DNA from: Exiguobacterium sp.
GTDB lineage: Bacteria > Bacillota > Bacilli > Exiguobacteriales > Exiguobacteriaceae
NCBI RefSeq assembly: GCF_020832205.1
Contig: NZ_JAFIFD010000038.1
Location: 1-64,000 of the forward strand
DNA length: 64,000 nt
Direction: 5' to 3'
Shown here: piece by piece, positions 33,710-44,944 of the stretch
How the letters are laid out: each line of letters begins with the position of its first letter
How positions within the stretch are numbered: the first letter of the stretch is position 1
The notes under the pieces: model-generated
Seen by the model: the letters and a program-made list of their open reading frames with translations, nothing else
What the model was told of the DNA's origin: nothing
Database searches by the model: none
Translations under genes and position numbers: made by a program

Positions 33710-34669
33710 TTGGCGAATATTCGAGACATCGCCAAACGTGCCGACGTATCGGTGACGACGGTATCGCGCGTGATCAATGAACATCCCTACGTATCGACCG
33801 AAAAACGTGAGCGGGTGCGACGCGCGATGGAAGAACTCGGTTACTTGCGAAACCAGCAAGCGCTCACGTTATCGACGGGCCGGACGCAACGGTTCGTCGT
33901 CGTCCTGCCTTACATGGACCATCCGTACTATGGATTGTTCGTCAACGGACTGGCGAAAGCCGCACTGGCGAAAGACTATCGGCTCGTCATGTGGCAGACG
34001 GAGTATCGGCTCGACCAAGAACGGCAAGCGCTCGATTTGTTGAAGCACCGGGAAGTAGATGGCGCAATCGTGTTGTCGCATACGATGACGTTCGAAGAAA
34101 TGGAGACGTATCGTGCATACGGACCGGTCGCCGTCACAACCGTCGGGGCACCGGAGACGATTTCGTCTGTCCATGTCGACCATTACACTGCCTTTTGCAC
34201 CGGTTTGCGCTTGTTGGCGCAATCTGGTTACGAGGACGTGGGCATCGTCTTGTCGAGACCGGATAGTCCTAGTTCCATCGCGCGTCAGCGGGCGTACTTC
34301 GATGAAGTGGCGTCCGCGCGTGAGCGATGGGTATGGAGCGGTTACTTGACGAGCGAGGACGGTATTCGGTTGGCGTCGGTATTCTTGTCTCAACAAGAGC
34401 GCCCCCGCGCGCTCTTTTTCTCGTCTGACTATGTCGCCCTCGGTTTTTTAGGAGAGTTGCGCCGGCGCGACGTGCGAACCCCGGAAGACGTTGCGATTCT
34501 TGGCTTTGATGGACACCCGATCGGACAGGCGTTCGGCTTGGCGACGATGCACGCACCGAACGAAGACATCGGGCGTACGCTGTTTGATGTGACCTTCAAT
34601 GAGATGAACGGATGTGCGCCGACGACGAAAAGCTTGGTCGTCACATATCTTCCCGGCACGACGCTCTAG
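33710..34669 (+). CDS. LacI/GalR-family transcriptional regulator
   Basis: 319 residues from a TTG start (GAGGTGAG upstream). The N-terminal headpiece IRDIAKRADVSVTTVSRVIN is a canonical LacI DNA-binding helix-turn-helix with hinge ALTLSTGRT; the rest is a periplasmic-binding-protein-like sensor. The sensor ends in IGRTLFDVTFNEM, TTKSLVVTYLPGTT. No adjacent sugar gene tells the ligand. A 14-bp palindrome upstream of the preceding small gene is the likely autoregulatory site; the three operators at 49.5 kb are another possible target. Confidence 0.9.
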   Translation: MANIRDIAKRADVSVTTVSRVINEHPYVSTEKRERVRRAMEELGYLRNQQALTLSTGRTQRFVVVLPYMDHPYYGLFVNGLAKAALAKDYRLVMWQTEYRLDQERQALDLLKHREVDGAIVLSHTMTFEEMETYRAYGPVAVTTVGAPETISSVHVDHYTAFCTGLRLLAQSGYEDVGIVLSRPDSPSSIARQRAYFDEVASARERWVWSGYLTSEDGIRLASVFLSQQERPRALFFSSDYVALGFLGELRRRDVRTPEDVAILGFDGHPIGQAFGLATMHAPNEDIGRTLFDVTFNEMNGCAPTTKSLVVTYLPGTTL

Positions 34670-34736
34670 GCAACTTCCTCGCTCGACTATTTAGAAACGA
34701 TTAGAATGAAGACAGAAGTCGAGAGGAGGATGTCAG

Positions 34737-35018
34737 ATGAAGATCAACGTGACAGAAGAAGCGCTGCAATTCTTTAAAGACGAGATGGAAGTCGAAGCGG
34801 GCCAAACGGTGCGTTTGTTTGCCAAGTACGGGGGATCGACCGATTTGACGCACGGTTTCTCGGTCGGGGTCATCACGGAAGACATCGACAACGCTGCTGT
34901 TGAGACAGAGGCGGACGGGATTCGTTTCGTCGTCGCCGAGCAAGATGAGTGGTTGTTCCAAGGGCAAGACGTCAATGTCGAGCTTCGCGGGGACGAGGTC
35001 GTGTTCGTTCAAGCGTGA
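34737..35018 (+). CDS. HesB/YneR-family protein without cysteines
   Basis: 93 residues, HesB-like beta-rich fold (MKINVTEEALQFFKDEM; VRLFAKYGGST; VELRGDEVVF). The family of A-type iron-sulfur carriers uses three cysteines; this protein has none, as in the YneR branch, so it cannot bind a cluster in the usual way. GAGAGGAGGATGTCAG precedes ATG 34737. Function unknown. Confidence 0.82.
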   Translation: MKINVTEEALQFFKDEMEVEAGQTVRLFAKYGGSTDLTHGFSVGVITEDIDNAAVETEADGIRFVVAEQDEWLFQGQDVNVELRGDEVVFVQA

Positions 35019-35114
35019 CATCACAGTTTATTTACAGATTCGAGACATCCGTTTGAATCAAATCTCCTTCGGGAACAGTCTACGACAAGACAATCAACCG
35101 AAAGGATGAGTCAG

Positions 35115-35249
35115 ATGTCAGAAAAAGATAAACGTGAACAAGAAGAACGCGAGCAATTAAAACGCGATCAACCCGATATCTCACACGAGGAAGATTCAAA
35201 AGGGGATCATTCAGACCTCGAAGAGACCGATGAAGACGAACAATCGTAA
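35115..35249 (+). CDS. Highly charged 44-residue protein
   Basis: Starts MSEKDKREQEEREQLKRDQ and ends EETDEDEQS; about half the residues are charged and none is aromatic. AAAGGATGAG lies 5-14 bases before ATG 35115, and a terminator begins at the stop codon, so it is a real unit in spite of its size. Probably intrinsically disordered. No family recognised. Confidence 0.65.
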   Translation: MSEKDKREQEEREQLKRDQPDISHEEDSKGDHSDLEETDEDEQS

Positions 35250-35277
35250 AGAGCCGCCCTTTGGCTCTTTTTGTTTT
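35248..35277 (+). terminator. Terminator of the 44-residue protein gene
   Basis: Stem AAAGAGCC (35248-35255) with GGCTCTTT (35263-35270), then TTGTTTT; overlaps the stop codon. Confidence 0.8.
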
Positions 35278-35281
35278 GGAA

Positions 35282-35309
35282 TTGAAAGAACGGGGATTGA
35301 CGTTATAAT
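35282..35309 (+). promoter_or_regulatory. Promoter of ppaC
   Basis: TTGAAA (35282-35287), 16-bp spacer, consensus TATAAT (35304-35309). Confidence 0.75.
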
Positions 35310-35347
35310 GAATGAGGGAAAACTATTTTTAGTGAGGAGAATGAACT

Positions 35348-36277
35348 ATGAGTACAGTACTTGTCTTCGGACACAAAAACCCAGATACGGATACGATCTG
35401 TTCGGCACTCGCCTACGCAGAACTTAAGAAAAAATTAGGGATGGACGCAGAAGCGGTCCGTCTCGGTGAAGTGAGCAACGAGACGCAATACGCACTCGAC
35501 CATTTCCGGGTGAAAGCGCCTCGTCTCGTCGAACGCGTATCGGATGAAGCGAACTCGGTCATCTTAGTCGACCATAACGAATTCCAACAAAGCGCGGACG
35601 ACATCGCAGACGTCCGCATCCTTGAAGTTATCGACCATCACCGCATCAGCAACTTCCAGACGGCAGACCCGCTCTACTACCGGGCCGAGCCAGTCGGTTG
35701 CACAGCGACGATTTTGCTCAAACTCTACAAAGAACACGGCGTTGAGATTGCGCCGGACATGGCCGGATTGATGCTCTCGGCAATCATCTCGGATTCGCTC
35801 CTCTTCAAATCACCGACGTGCACGGACGAGGACGTCAAAGCAGCGAAAGAGCTTGCTGAAATCTCTGGCACAGATGTCGAGACATACGGTCTCGAGATGT
35901 TGAAAGCCGGTGCCGACCTTAGCCAGAAGACGGTGGCAGAACTGATCACACTTGACTCGAAAGAGTTTGCGATGGGCGACTATCGTGTCGAAATCGCACA
36001 AGTGAACACGGTCGACGCAAACGACGTCTTGAACCGTCAAGCTGATGTCGAGGCAGCGATGGCTGTGAAAGTGTTAGACAAAAAACTCGACTTGTTCGTC
36101 CTCGCCATCACGAACATTTTGACGAACGACTCGGAAGCACTCGTCGTCGGAGACAAGCATCACTTGTTCGAAAAAGCGTTCAACGTCGAACTCCAAAACG
36201 GACTCGCGACATTGCCTGGCGTCGTATCACGTAAAAAACAAATCGTTCCTGTCTTGACAGAGACGGCGACGAAGTAA
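35348..36277 (+). CDS. ppaC: Manganese-dependent inorganic pyrophosphatase (family II)
   Basis: 309 residues, DHH and DHHA2 domains. Metal ligands in [13 protein letters not shown] (residues 8-20), VDHNE and [10 protein letters not shown]; the C-terminal substrate-binding SRKKQIVP motif is intact. Hydrolyses PPi to drive biosynthesis in the cytosol. AGTGAGGAG precedes ATG 35348. Monocistronic, with consensus promoter and strong terminator. CBS-free form. Confidence 0.97.
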   Translation: MSTVLVFGHKNPDTDTICSALAYAELKKKLGMDAEAVRLGEVSNETQYALDHFRVKAPRLVERVSDEANSVILVDHNEFQQSADDIADVRILEVIDHHRISNFQTADPLYYRAEPVGCTATILLKLYKEHGVEIAPDMAGLMLSAIISDSLLFKSPTCTDEDVKAAKELAEISGTDVETYGLEMLKAGADLSQKTVAELITLDSKEFAMGDYRVEIAQVNTVDANDVLNRQADVEAAMAVKVLDKKLDLFVLAITNILTNDSEALVVGDKHHLFEKAFNVELQNGLATLPGVVSRKKQIVPVLTETATK

Positions 36278-36284
36278 AAGATCG

Positions 36285-36320
36285 GTGAACATCCTGTGTG
36301 AGCAGGGTGTTCACTTTTTT
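36285..36320 (+). terminator. Terminator of ppaC
   Basis: Stem GTGAACATCCTG (36285-36296) with 36303-36314 (one G-T pair), then six T. Confidence 0.88.
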
Positions 36321-36396
36321 GTGTATTTGGAAAAAATAGCCTTATAATAAAAAGGGAAGAACGTGAAACGAATTAAACGATGAACGGGGAGAGCAG

Positions 36397-36900
36397 ATGA
36401 ACAATAAGCGAATCGGCTGGATGATGGGACTTGGCTTCGGGGTGTGCGCTGGTATTTTTTACTTAGGGAATTTGCTGACTGTTGACCCGGCGGACATATC
36501 GGGGAACGGGAACCCGGCGTTCCTCGGTCTGTTTTTTCTTTTCTTTTTCATATTGTTTTTCATGCTCGGTTGGATGGAACTGATGGCGAACGTGCGCACG
36601 CGCTTGTTATGGAGCGGCTTCCTAGTCCTCCCGCTGATTTTTGTTGCGGCGTACCGGTATCAGATGAATGAATTCGACCGATACCGGACGTACGTGAAGG
36701 ATATCGTCATGAATCAAGTAGGTCGTGGAGACTTGGACTACGCGAACAGCATCACGAGCGATGTCTTTTCCATCTACATGAACAACCAGCTGTTCAACGT
36801 CAACACGTTCTTCATGTATGTCGGGTTGACGCTGTGGATCGGGATTGCGCTGATGTTGTGGCACCGTTCCCCTTTCATGCAACCGAAACTAAACCGCTGA
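36397..36900 (+). CDS. Hypothetical membrane protein, four helices
   Basis: 167 residues. Predicted helices about 7-27, 43-63, 70-88 and 138-156, with a hydrophilic extracytoplasmic stretch between the last two (about 90-135; FDRYRTYVKDIVMNQVGRGD). The second helix is very phenylalanine-rich (FLGLFFLFFFILFFMLG). GGGGAGAG precedes ATG 36397. No family recognised. Monocistronic, ends in a bidirectional hairpin. Confidence 0.75.
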   Translation: MNNKRIGWMMGLGFGVCAGIFYLGNLLTVDPADISGNGNPAFLGLFFLFFFILFFMLGWMELMANVRTRLLWSGFLVLPLIFVAAYRYQMNEFDRYRTYVKDIVMNQVGRGDLDYANSITSDVFSIYMNNQLFNVNTFFMYVGLTLWIGIALMLWHRSPFMQPKLNR

Positions 36901-36906
36901 ACGTAA

Positions 36907-36940
36907 AAAAAGGCTCGAAGCGTCTGCTTCGAGCCTTTTT
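36907..36940. terminator. Bidirectional terminator
   Basis: Stem AAAAAGGCTCGAAGC (36907-36921) with 36926-36940, loop GTCT. Confidence 0.9.
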
Positions 36941-36951
36941 AATGATGCTTG

Positions 36952-38076
36952 TTAGGATTTTTGTTGCAACCCATACGTTCCGATGCGCCACAACTTCTCG
37001 AACGGACCGTAGCGATGCGACTTGAGCCACCACATCGAGAAGAACGCTTGCGCGATCAAAATCGCGATGCTTACGAACACTCCTTGCGTCAACGACAGGT
37101 GTCCGTAATAACCGAGTGAGATCACGGGAATCACGACAACGAGCGTGTGCGTCAAATAGTTCGTCAGCGCCATGCGACCGAGTGCCTGAAGCGGACGGAA
37201 CGCACGCCCTTTGCGAACGGCGATCGTGAACAAACAGACGTATGTCGTCGCGAGCAGTTTCCCCGAGACGAGGACGGCAATCAAGTTGACCCAATAATAC
37301 ACGTACCCGTCCCCATAATGATGCCACAAGATGACGCCGAAGAACGGCAGGGCAAGTACGGCACAGATGATCGCTGTTCGAGTCAAACCTTGGATCGTCC
37401 AGGTGAGTAGCTTCCGCTCTCGTCCGATATAGAGACCGAACAAGAACAGGCTGAAGATCTCCACACCGACGAGAAGGGAGTTCGAGATGGCAGAAAAGAT
37501 TTCAACGTTAAGGCGATAATCGAACCAAGCGCCGAATCCGTCATTATATGCAGTCGGGAATGGAGTCCCGCCATAGAAATTACCGCCGTTCGTCCATTCC
37601 ACGAGCGCAGATGATACGTAAAACAAGAAGAAGCTCCCAATCAACAAACTCCACGCCCATGTCAAAATCGCGCGATTGCTCAACCCATAAAACAATGGGA
37701 GCAATAAGCCCCACATCGCATACGTATGTAAGATGTCACCCGACCAGATGGCCAGGTGAGCGAGTCCGAATAAAAATAGAACGACGATGCGCCGGACGTA
37801 ACGGCTCGCCGACTCCCCACGCGCATACGAGCGCTCGAGGAAAATCGAGAAGCCGATTCCGAATAAAAGCGAGAAAATCGTATAAAACTTCGTCTGGATG
37901 AACAAGTCGAACAACGTCCGGACGACAAGGTCGCTCCCGTAGTAGTCGGGGCGACCGAACATCCAGTCGCTTCCGAGCATGCTTGGGATATTGACGAGAA
38001 AGATGCCGCATAAGGCAAATCCTCGAATGATGTCGTACAGCACGATGCGTTCGTTCAGTTGGATCGGGCCATTCAT
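36952..38076 (-). CDS. DUF418 membrane protein (YeiB-like)
   Basis: 374 residues with about nine membrane helices. RIVLYDIIRGFALCGIFLVN (residues 10-29) is the YeiB/DUF418 opening, and the C-terminal half has GRMALTNYLTHT and SMWWLKSHRYGPFEKLWR, the standard DUF418 end. AGAGGAAG precedes ATG 38076. It lies 19 bp behind the ABC-F gene on the same strand. Family function is unknown; acyltransferase-3-like topology suggests modification of envelope molecules. Confidence 0.88.
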   Translation of the reverse strand: MNGPIQLNERIVLYDIIRGFALCGIFLVNIPSMLGSDWMFGRPDYYGSDLVVRTLFDLFIQTKFYTIFSLLFGIGFSIFLERSYARGESASRYVRRIVVLFLFGLAHLAIWSGDILHTYAMWGLLLPLFYGLSNRAILTWAWSLLIGSFFLFYVSSALVEWTNGGNFYGGTPFPTAYNDGFGAWFDYRLNVEIFSAISNSLLVGVEIFSLFLFGLYIGRERKLLTWTIQGLTRTAIICAVLALPFFGVILWHHYGDGYVYYWVNLIAVLVSGKLLATTYVCLFTIAVRKGRAFRPLQALGRMALTNYLTHTLVVVIPVISLGYYGHLSLTQGVFVSIAILIAQAFFSMWWLKSHRYGPFEKLWRIGTYGLQQKS

Positions 38077-38095
38077 GCGACACTTCCTCTACAAA

Positions 38096-39649
38096 TTAGA
38101 ATACTTTCGTCGTCCACGACTCGCAGTTCCAGACGTCTGTGACGATGTCTTGATAGAACTCCGGCTCGTGACTGATGAGCAGGATACTGCCTTTATATTC
38201 TTTCAAGGCGCGTTTCAACTCTTCCTTCGCGTCGACGTCCAAGTGGTTCGTCGGCTCATCGAGAAGAAGCAAGTTCGATTCGTTGTTTTGGAGCTTACAG
38301 AGACGGACTTTCGCCTTCTCCCCCCCGCTAAGGACGGCGATCTTACTCTCGATATGTTTCGTCATGAGACCGCACTTCGCGAGCATGGCCCGGACTTGTT
38401 GCTGGTTGAGTGACGGGAACTCACTCCAAATCTCTTCGATACACGTGTTGTTGCTGACGGCCGCTTCTTGTTCGAAGTACCCGATCTCTAAGAACTCGCC
38501 GCGTTCGACCGTTCCTTCGAGCGGGTTGATCATGCCGAGTAGACTCTTCAATAGCGTCGTCTTTCCGATCCCGTTCGCACCGACGAGAGCGATCTTCTGG
38601 CCGCGCTCCATTTGGAGGTCGAGCGGACGTGAGAGCGGCTCATCGTAACCGATGACGAGGTCTTTGGCGTCAAAAATGAGTCGGCCTGACGTACGTGCCT
38701 GCAAGAAGCGGAACTCTGGTTTCGGGCGTTCGGCGCTCAGTTCGATGACGTCCATCTTATCGAGTTTCTTCTGACGTGACATCGCCATGTTGCGCGTCGA
38801 CACGCGTGCCTTGTTGCGGGCGACGAAGTCTTTCAAATCGGCGATTTCCGCTTGTTGGCGCTTATAAGCTGACTCGAGCTGCGACCGTTTCATTTCGTAT
38901 ACTTCCATGAACTTGTCGTAGTCGCCGACGTAACGCGACAAATCTTGGTTTTCCATATGGTACACCAAGTTGATGACGCTGTTTAAGAACGGGATATCGT
39001 GCGAAATCAAGATGAACGCGTTGTCGTAGTTCTGAAGGTAACGCTTCAACCACTCGATGTGGATCTCGTCCAAATAGTTGGTCGGCTCATCGAGGAGGAG
39101 GATGTCCGGCTTCTCAAGCAACAACTTCGCGAGCAACACTTTCGTCCGTTGTCCACCTGAAAGATCGGCGACGTCACGGTCGAGTCCGACGTCTAAAATA
39201 CCGAGTCCACGGGCGACTTCTTCGACTTTCGCATCGATGATGTAAAAGTCGTTCGAGTCGAGCGTCTCTTGCAGTTCGCCGACTTCAGCGAGCATGTCGT
39301 CCATCTGTTCCGGCGTTGCGTCACCCATCTCCATGTAGAGTTCGCCGATGCGTGTCTCCATGTCGATCAAGTATTGGAACGCGCTTTTCAACACGTCACG
39401 AATCGTCATCCCGCGTGCGAGGACGGCGTGTTGATCGAGATAACCGACACGGACGTTTTTCGCCCACTCGATTTTCCCTTCGTCCGGTTGGAGTTTGCGT
39501 GTGATGATGTTCATGAACGTCGATTTTCCTTCACCGTTCGCTCCGATGAGGCCGATGTGTTCGCCTTTCAATAGACGGAAAGACACGTCGTTTAAAATGG
39601 CGCGGTCACCGAAACCGTGGCTCAAGTTTTGTACCGTTAATATACTCAT
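38096..39649 (-). CDS. ABC-F family ATPase (YkpA/YbiT-like)
   Basis: 517 residues, two ATPase domains in tandem with no membrane part: Walker A GANGEGKST (residues 36-44) and GANGIGKTT (near 355), signatures LSGGQRTK and LSGGEKAK, Walker B LLLDEPTN twice. The linker between domains is charged and helical (MKRSQLESAYKRQQAEIADL). ABC-F proteins bind the ribosome E site and rescue stalled translation or give antibiotic protection. Sequence layout follows YkpA of Bacillus, not a known resistance type. First gene of a two-gene unit with DUF418. Confidence 0.93.
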   Translation of the reverse strand: MSILTVQNLSHGFGDRAILNDVSFRLLKGEHIGLIGANGEGKSTFMNIITRKLQPDEGKIEWAKNVRVGYLDQHAVLARGMTIRDVLKSAFQYLIDMETRIGELYMEMGDATPEQMDDMLAEVGELQETLDSNDFYIIDAKVEEVARGLGILDVGLDRDVADLSGGQRTKVLLAKLLLEKPDILLLDEPTNYLDEIHIEWLKRYLQNYDNAFILISHDIPFLNSVINLVYHMENQDLSRYVGDYDKFMEVYEMKRSQLESAYKRQQAEIADLKDFVARNKARVSTRNMAMSRQKKLDKMDVIELSAERPKPEFRFLQARTSGRLIFDAKDLVIGYDEPLSRPLDLQMERGQKIALVGANGIGKTTLLKSLLGMINPLEGTVERGEFLEIGYFEQEAAVSNNTCIEEIWSEFPSLNQQQVRAMLAKCGLMTKHIESKIAVLSGGEKAKVRLCKLQNNESNLLLLDEPTNHLDVDAKEELKRALKEYKGSILLISHEPEFYQDIVTDVWNCESWTTKVF

Positions 39650-39709
39650 AATTCGTATTCGTTCCCTTCAAATTTGACTATCCGATATTGTAGCATGAAT
39701 TCAAAAAAA

Positions 39710-40318
39710 TTAGTACGCCAGTCCAATCGATTGGCGGATGAAGAGCTGGTCTTCGGCGGCATTCAACATGAACTGGGCGACGTCGGCCCGTGAAATCTGT
39801 TTCCCGTTGTCTGGAATGCCATCGACGGAGACGCGATATACCGACGTCCGTGGACCGTCTGTCAATTGCATCGGCCGCACGATCGTATAATCGAACGACG
39901 AGTTACGCCACAGGTCGACCGCGGCCCGGTGATCACGGAGCGGCTTCCGGAGCATGAACGTCACGACCGTTCCGGCGATGCCTGGAATCTCTTTGTCGAT
40001 GCCGGCCGACGCGAGATAGACGATGCGTGTCACGCCGTTCGCTTTCATGGCCGGGACGAGCGCATCGGTTACGCGGGCAAGGAAGTCTTCATCTGAAAGA
40101 TCAGTTCCAAGACAGCAGATGACCGCGTCGTGTCCAACCATGGCGTCCGTCAAGGCAGAGACGTCCATCACGTCGCCCTCGATGATTTCAAGTTGCGGTG
40201 TCGGAATCAATTTTTTCTGTTCACGGACGAAAGCCGTCACGTGATGGCCGTGTTCTGTCGCTTGGTCGACGAACTGGTGACCGGTCCGGCCGGTCGCGCC
40301 TAATACAAATAGCTTCAT
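39710..40318 (-). CDS. NAD(P)-binding atypical SDR protein
   Basis: 202 residues. Rossmann opening MKLFVLGATGRTGHQFVDQA with GATGRTG dinucleotide loop, then AVICCLGTDLSDEDF and YTIVRPMQLTDGP, the layout of YwnB/BLVRB-like NAD(P)H-binding proteins. No catalytic Tyr-X3-Lys. GGGGGCG lies about 10 bases before the ATG. Probably an oxidoreductase or regulator with bound NADP; substrate unknown. Confidence 0.83.
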   Translation of the reverse strand: MKLFVLGATGRTGHQFVDQATEHGHHVTAFVREQKKLIPTPQLEIIEGDVMDVSALTDAMVGHDAVICCLGTDLSDEDFLARVTDALVPAMKANGVTRIVYLASAGIDKEIPGIAGTVVTFMLRKPLRDHRAAVDLWRNSSFDYTIVRPMQLTDGPRTSVYRVSVDGIPDNGKQISRADVAQFMLNAAEDQLFIRQSIGLAY

Positions 40319-40406
40319 CGCATAATCGCCCCCATCCTCGTTCGTATACGTTCAGTATACAGCAGTTTCAGAAAAATCGAACTTTTGACCGTTTATTCAG
40401 AAAGTG

Positions 40407-40434
40407 TTGCTTTTCCAAATATATCGTCTACAAT
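40407..40434 (+). promoter_or_regulatory. Promoter of xpt-pbuX
   Basis: TTGCTT (40407-40412), 16-bp spacer, TACAAT (40429-40434); start near 40441, 20 nt before the aptamer. 40319-40406 shows nothing else. Confidence 0.65.
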
Positions 40435-40462
40435 AAGTTTTATCTTATAAATAAAAGATTCG

Positions 40463-42509
<2,047 letters not shown>

Positions 42510-42543
42510 ACTGAAAGCAACTACGCAACAAGGGGGAACAAGC

Positions 42544-43191
42544 ATGGGAAAAACAGCACTCGTGGTCGGCGCGACCGGTCTGATTGGCCGTGAACTCGTT
42601 GAGCAGTTACTAGAAGAAGAACGGTACGACGCGGTATGGATTGTCGTCCGCCGCACGAAACGGTGGAGTCATCCGAAGTTACATGAGGTCGTTGGCTTTG
42701 AACACATGGACGAGGCGCTACCGCACATCGATGACGTGTACTGTGCCCTCGGAACGACGATCGCCGTCGCAGGGTCGCAAGAGGCGTTCAAGCACGTCGA
42801 TCTTGAGTTGCCACTCGAAGTCGCGCGCGTCGCAAGACAACACGGTGCCACACGTTACGCCGTCGTCTCGGCACAAGGGGCATCGCTTCGATCGCCGTTC
42901 TTCTACAATCGGGTGAAAGGGGAACTCGAGAACGGACTGAAAGTGTTCGGTTTTGAACACTTGGTCATTGCGCGCCCGTCGCTTCTGCTTGGAGAACGGG
43001 ACTCGTTCCGGCTCGGGGAGAAGACGGCAGAAGTATTGAGCCGTCCGTTCCAAACGCTGTTGCTTGAGAACATACCGGATGCGGCTCCGATTCAAGCGCT
43101 CCACGTGGCCCGCGCGTTAATTATCGCCTCGGAAGAAGGGCAAGGCACAGAAGTGTTGACGTCCGGAATGATGCAGCGGATCAGCCGATGA
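42544..43191 (+). CDS. NAD(P)-binding oxidoreductase, TIP30/CC3-like
   Basis: 215 residues. ALVVGATGLIGRELVEQLL gives the nucleotide loop; YCALGTTIAVAGSQEAFKHVD and YNRVKGELENGLKVFGF (Tyr-X3-Lys-like) match the HTATIP2-like atypical SDRs common in Bacillales. AAGGGGGAA precedes ATG 42544. Its stop overlaps the RDD gene start (ATGA). Role unknown. Confidence 0.83.
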   Translation: MGKTALVVGATGLIGRELVEQLLEEERYDAVWIVVRRTKRWSHPKLHEVVGFEHMDEALPHIDDVYCALGTTIAVAGSQEAFKHVDLELPLEVARVARQHGATRYAVVSAQGASLRSPFFYNRVKGELENGLKVFGFEHLVIARPSLLLGERDSFRLGEKTAEVLSRPFQTLLLENIPDAAPIQALHVARALIIASEEGQGTEVLTSGMMQRISR

Positions 43192-43580
43192 GACAATTGA
43201 CGAAAAGACGCACGCAAGCCGTCTTGATCGACGGTGTCATTGCCGGACTCGTCAGTTATGGCGTGGAGCAACTCGTTCGAAAGAAAGTGAAGAGCGAGTT
43301 CGTCCATGCCGTCATTACCCCGACGCTCGTCTCTTACGCTCTTGAGGCATGTCAAATGAGCCGAGGCGGTCAAACGATTGGCTACAAACTGATGGGTCTC
43401 GAACTGAAGAACGATGACGCGACCCCGGTCACGGCCGAACAAGCGTTCAAACGGGCGCTCCACCGCGACACGCTCTCGATTGCGGCCTACTTTAAAGACC
43501 GCACGCACTACGAAGCGGAAGACGGTGCCGTCTTGCCGCATGATGCGGCGTTCCATATGCACGTAAGCGAAAAGAACTGA
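43188..43580 (+). CDS. RDD-family protein
   Basis: 130 residues. RTQAVLIDGVIAGLVSYGVE carries the Arg and Asp of the RDD signature and GGQTIGYKLMGLELKNDD the central motif. Hydrophobicity is low for this family: perhaps two weak membrane segments (8-28, 45-65). Coupled to the upstream oxidoreductase by a 4-bp overlap. Function unknown; some RDD proteins are cation antiporters. Confidence 0.8.
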   Translation: MRQLTKRRTQAVLIDGVIAGLVSYGVEQLVRKKVKSEFVHAVITPTLVSYALEACQMSRGGQTIGYKLMGLELKNDDATPVTAEQAFKRALHRDTLSIAAYFKDRTHYEAEDGAVLPHDAAFHMHVSEKN

Positions 43581-43605
43581 CCTCTCGCGAGGTCAGTTCT
43601 TTTTT
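43573..43605. terminator. Bidirectional terminator overlapping RDD stop
   Basis: Stem AGAACTGACCTC (43573-43584) with 43589-43600, loop TCGC, T-run to 43605; reaches the convergent permease's stop. Confidence 0.88.
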
Positions 43606-44869
43606 AGTCGTGGATACGGCTCAAGATAGCCGTCGTCAACGCGACCACGGTTCCGAGGACGAGTCCGTTTGAGAAGACAGTCGCGAGAAGCGGCGGTAAA
43701 TCGTTCATCGCGCCAGGCGGGAGAAGCATGGCTCCGGCCCCGATGACGAGCGGCAGGCCGACGGTGAGCGACGCCGTCTTCTGGTTCAATTCAAACGCCG
43801 CCTCGTTGATCCCGATGATGATCATCGTCGCGATGAGCGGGGTGACGATGGCATAGCCGACCGCGGCGGGGATGCTGGCGATGAGCGATACGAACGGTCC
43901 GATCAAGGCGAGCACCATCATCAAGGCGTGGGCGACGAGGTGCGGGGCACGATGGACACTTTCTGTCGACGATAAGAAGCCGGCAGTCCCGGAAATGGCG
44001 ACCGGTCCTGGTGTTCCGAACAAACCGGCGACGATTTGACTGACACCGCTGACGACACCTGACGCCGGGACGTTGCCTTCGACTTGTTGTTTCGTCCGCG
44101 AACTGACGATGCGTTCAATCAATTTGATGTTCGCGAGCACGTTCGTCATGAGCAAAAGCGTGATGACGAACGCTGTCGGAAGTAAGTTCCAATCCCATAC
44201 CCAAGCGCCGAACGGGAACAGTTCTGGGACGAGGAACCATGAATCGGAATGAATGATCGGGTTACCAAGCCCAAGCAGATTAAACAGGCCGAACCCGACG
44301 ATGAGCGTCATGACGAGACCGTACTGTTTGAAACGGCTTCGTTCGAGCGTGAGCGCGAACAAGACGAGTCCAGCTGTCGCGACGGCCTGGACGGTGTTGA
44401 TCCCGTCATCGGTCACACCGAAGCCGCCTTTAATGACGGCACCCGATAATTGGAGGACGAGCAGGATCATGTAAACGCCGAGCACTTGCGGCGTGAACAG
44501 CGACAACATGCGCCGGAGCAGCCCGGTGACGGTCATGATCACGCCGAGCACCCCGCTCAAGAACAGCATAAAGCCGAGCGCTTGAAGCGTCTCTTGCCCG
44601 CTTCCGTAAAGGGCTGGACCGATCGAAGCGTAAAGCGTGAACACACCCCACCAAATGCCGGCCGGTCCTTCTAAAATCGGCAACCGATGGCCGAACAGCG
44701 TCTGGATGATGCTGAACAGTGCGAAGACGAACAGTGAGCGTGAAATGAACGTCATCGTGTCGGCCGGCGACAGTTCAAATAAGGCAGCAATCGCGAGCGG
44801 TGGTACAATGTTCGTAGCTAAAATAAAAATAAACCACTGAATTGTCGTGGTTACAGAACTTTTGGTCAT
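43604..44869 (-). CDS. Uracil/xanthine-type permease (NCS2 family)
   Basis: 421 residues from ATG 44869, preceded by AGGGGGACACC; a longer reading frame upstream lacks a ribosome site and is hydrophilic. About 12 helices. LPILEGPAGIWWGVFTLYA and GTPGPVAISGTAGFLSSTE are NCS2 motifs, nearest the YbbY/uncharacterised purine-pyrimidine branch. Third NCS2-type transporter in the window. Substrate not deducible. Confidence 0.85.
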   Translation of the reverse strand: MTKSSVTTTIQWFIFILATNIVPPLAIAALFELSPADTMTFISRSLFVFALFSIIQTLFGHRLPILEGPAGIWWGVFTLYASIGPALYGSGQETLQALGFMLFLSGVLGVIMTVTGLLRRMLSLFTPQVLGVYMILLVLQLSGAVIKGGFGVTDDGINTVQAVATAGLVLFALTLERSRFKQYGLVMTLIVGFGLFNLLGLGNPIIHSDSWFLVPELFPFGAWVWDWNLLPTAFVITLLLMTNVLANIKLIERIVSSRTKQQVEGNVPASGVVSGVSQIVAGLFGTPGPVAISGTAGFLSSTESVHRAPHLVAHALMMVLALIGPFVSLIASIPAAVGYAIVTPLIATMIIIGINEAAFELNQKTASLTVGLPLVIGAGAMLLPPGAMNDLPPLLATVFSNGLVLGTVVALTTAILSRIHD

Positions 44870-44944
44870 GGTGTCCCCCTGGTATTTCCCTTTTTTATTA
44901 CTAGTGTACCGTGACGAGGAAATGGATGCAAATGGAGGTATATA

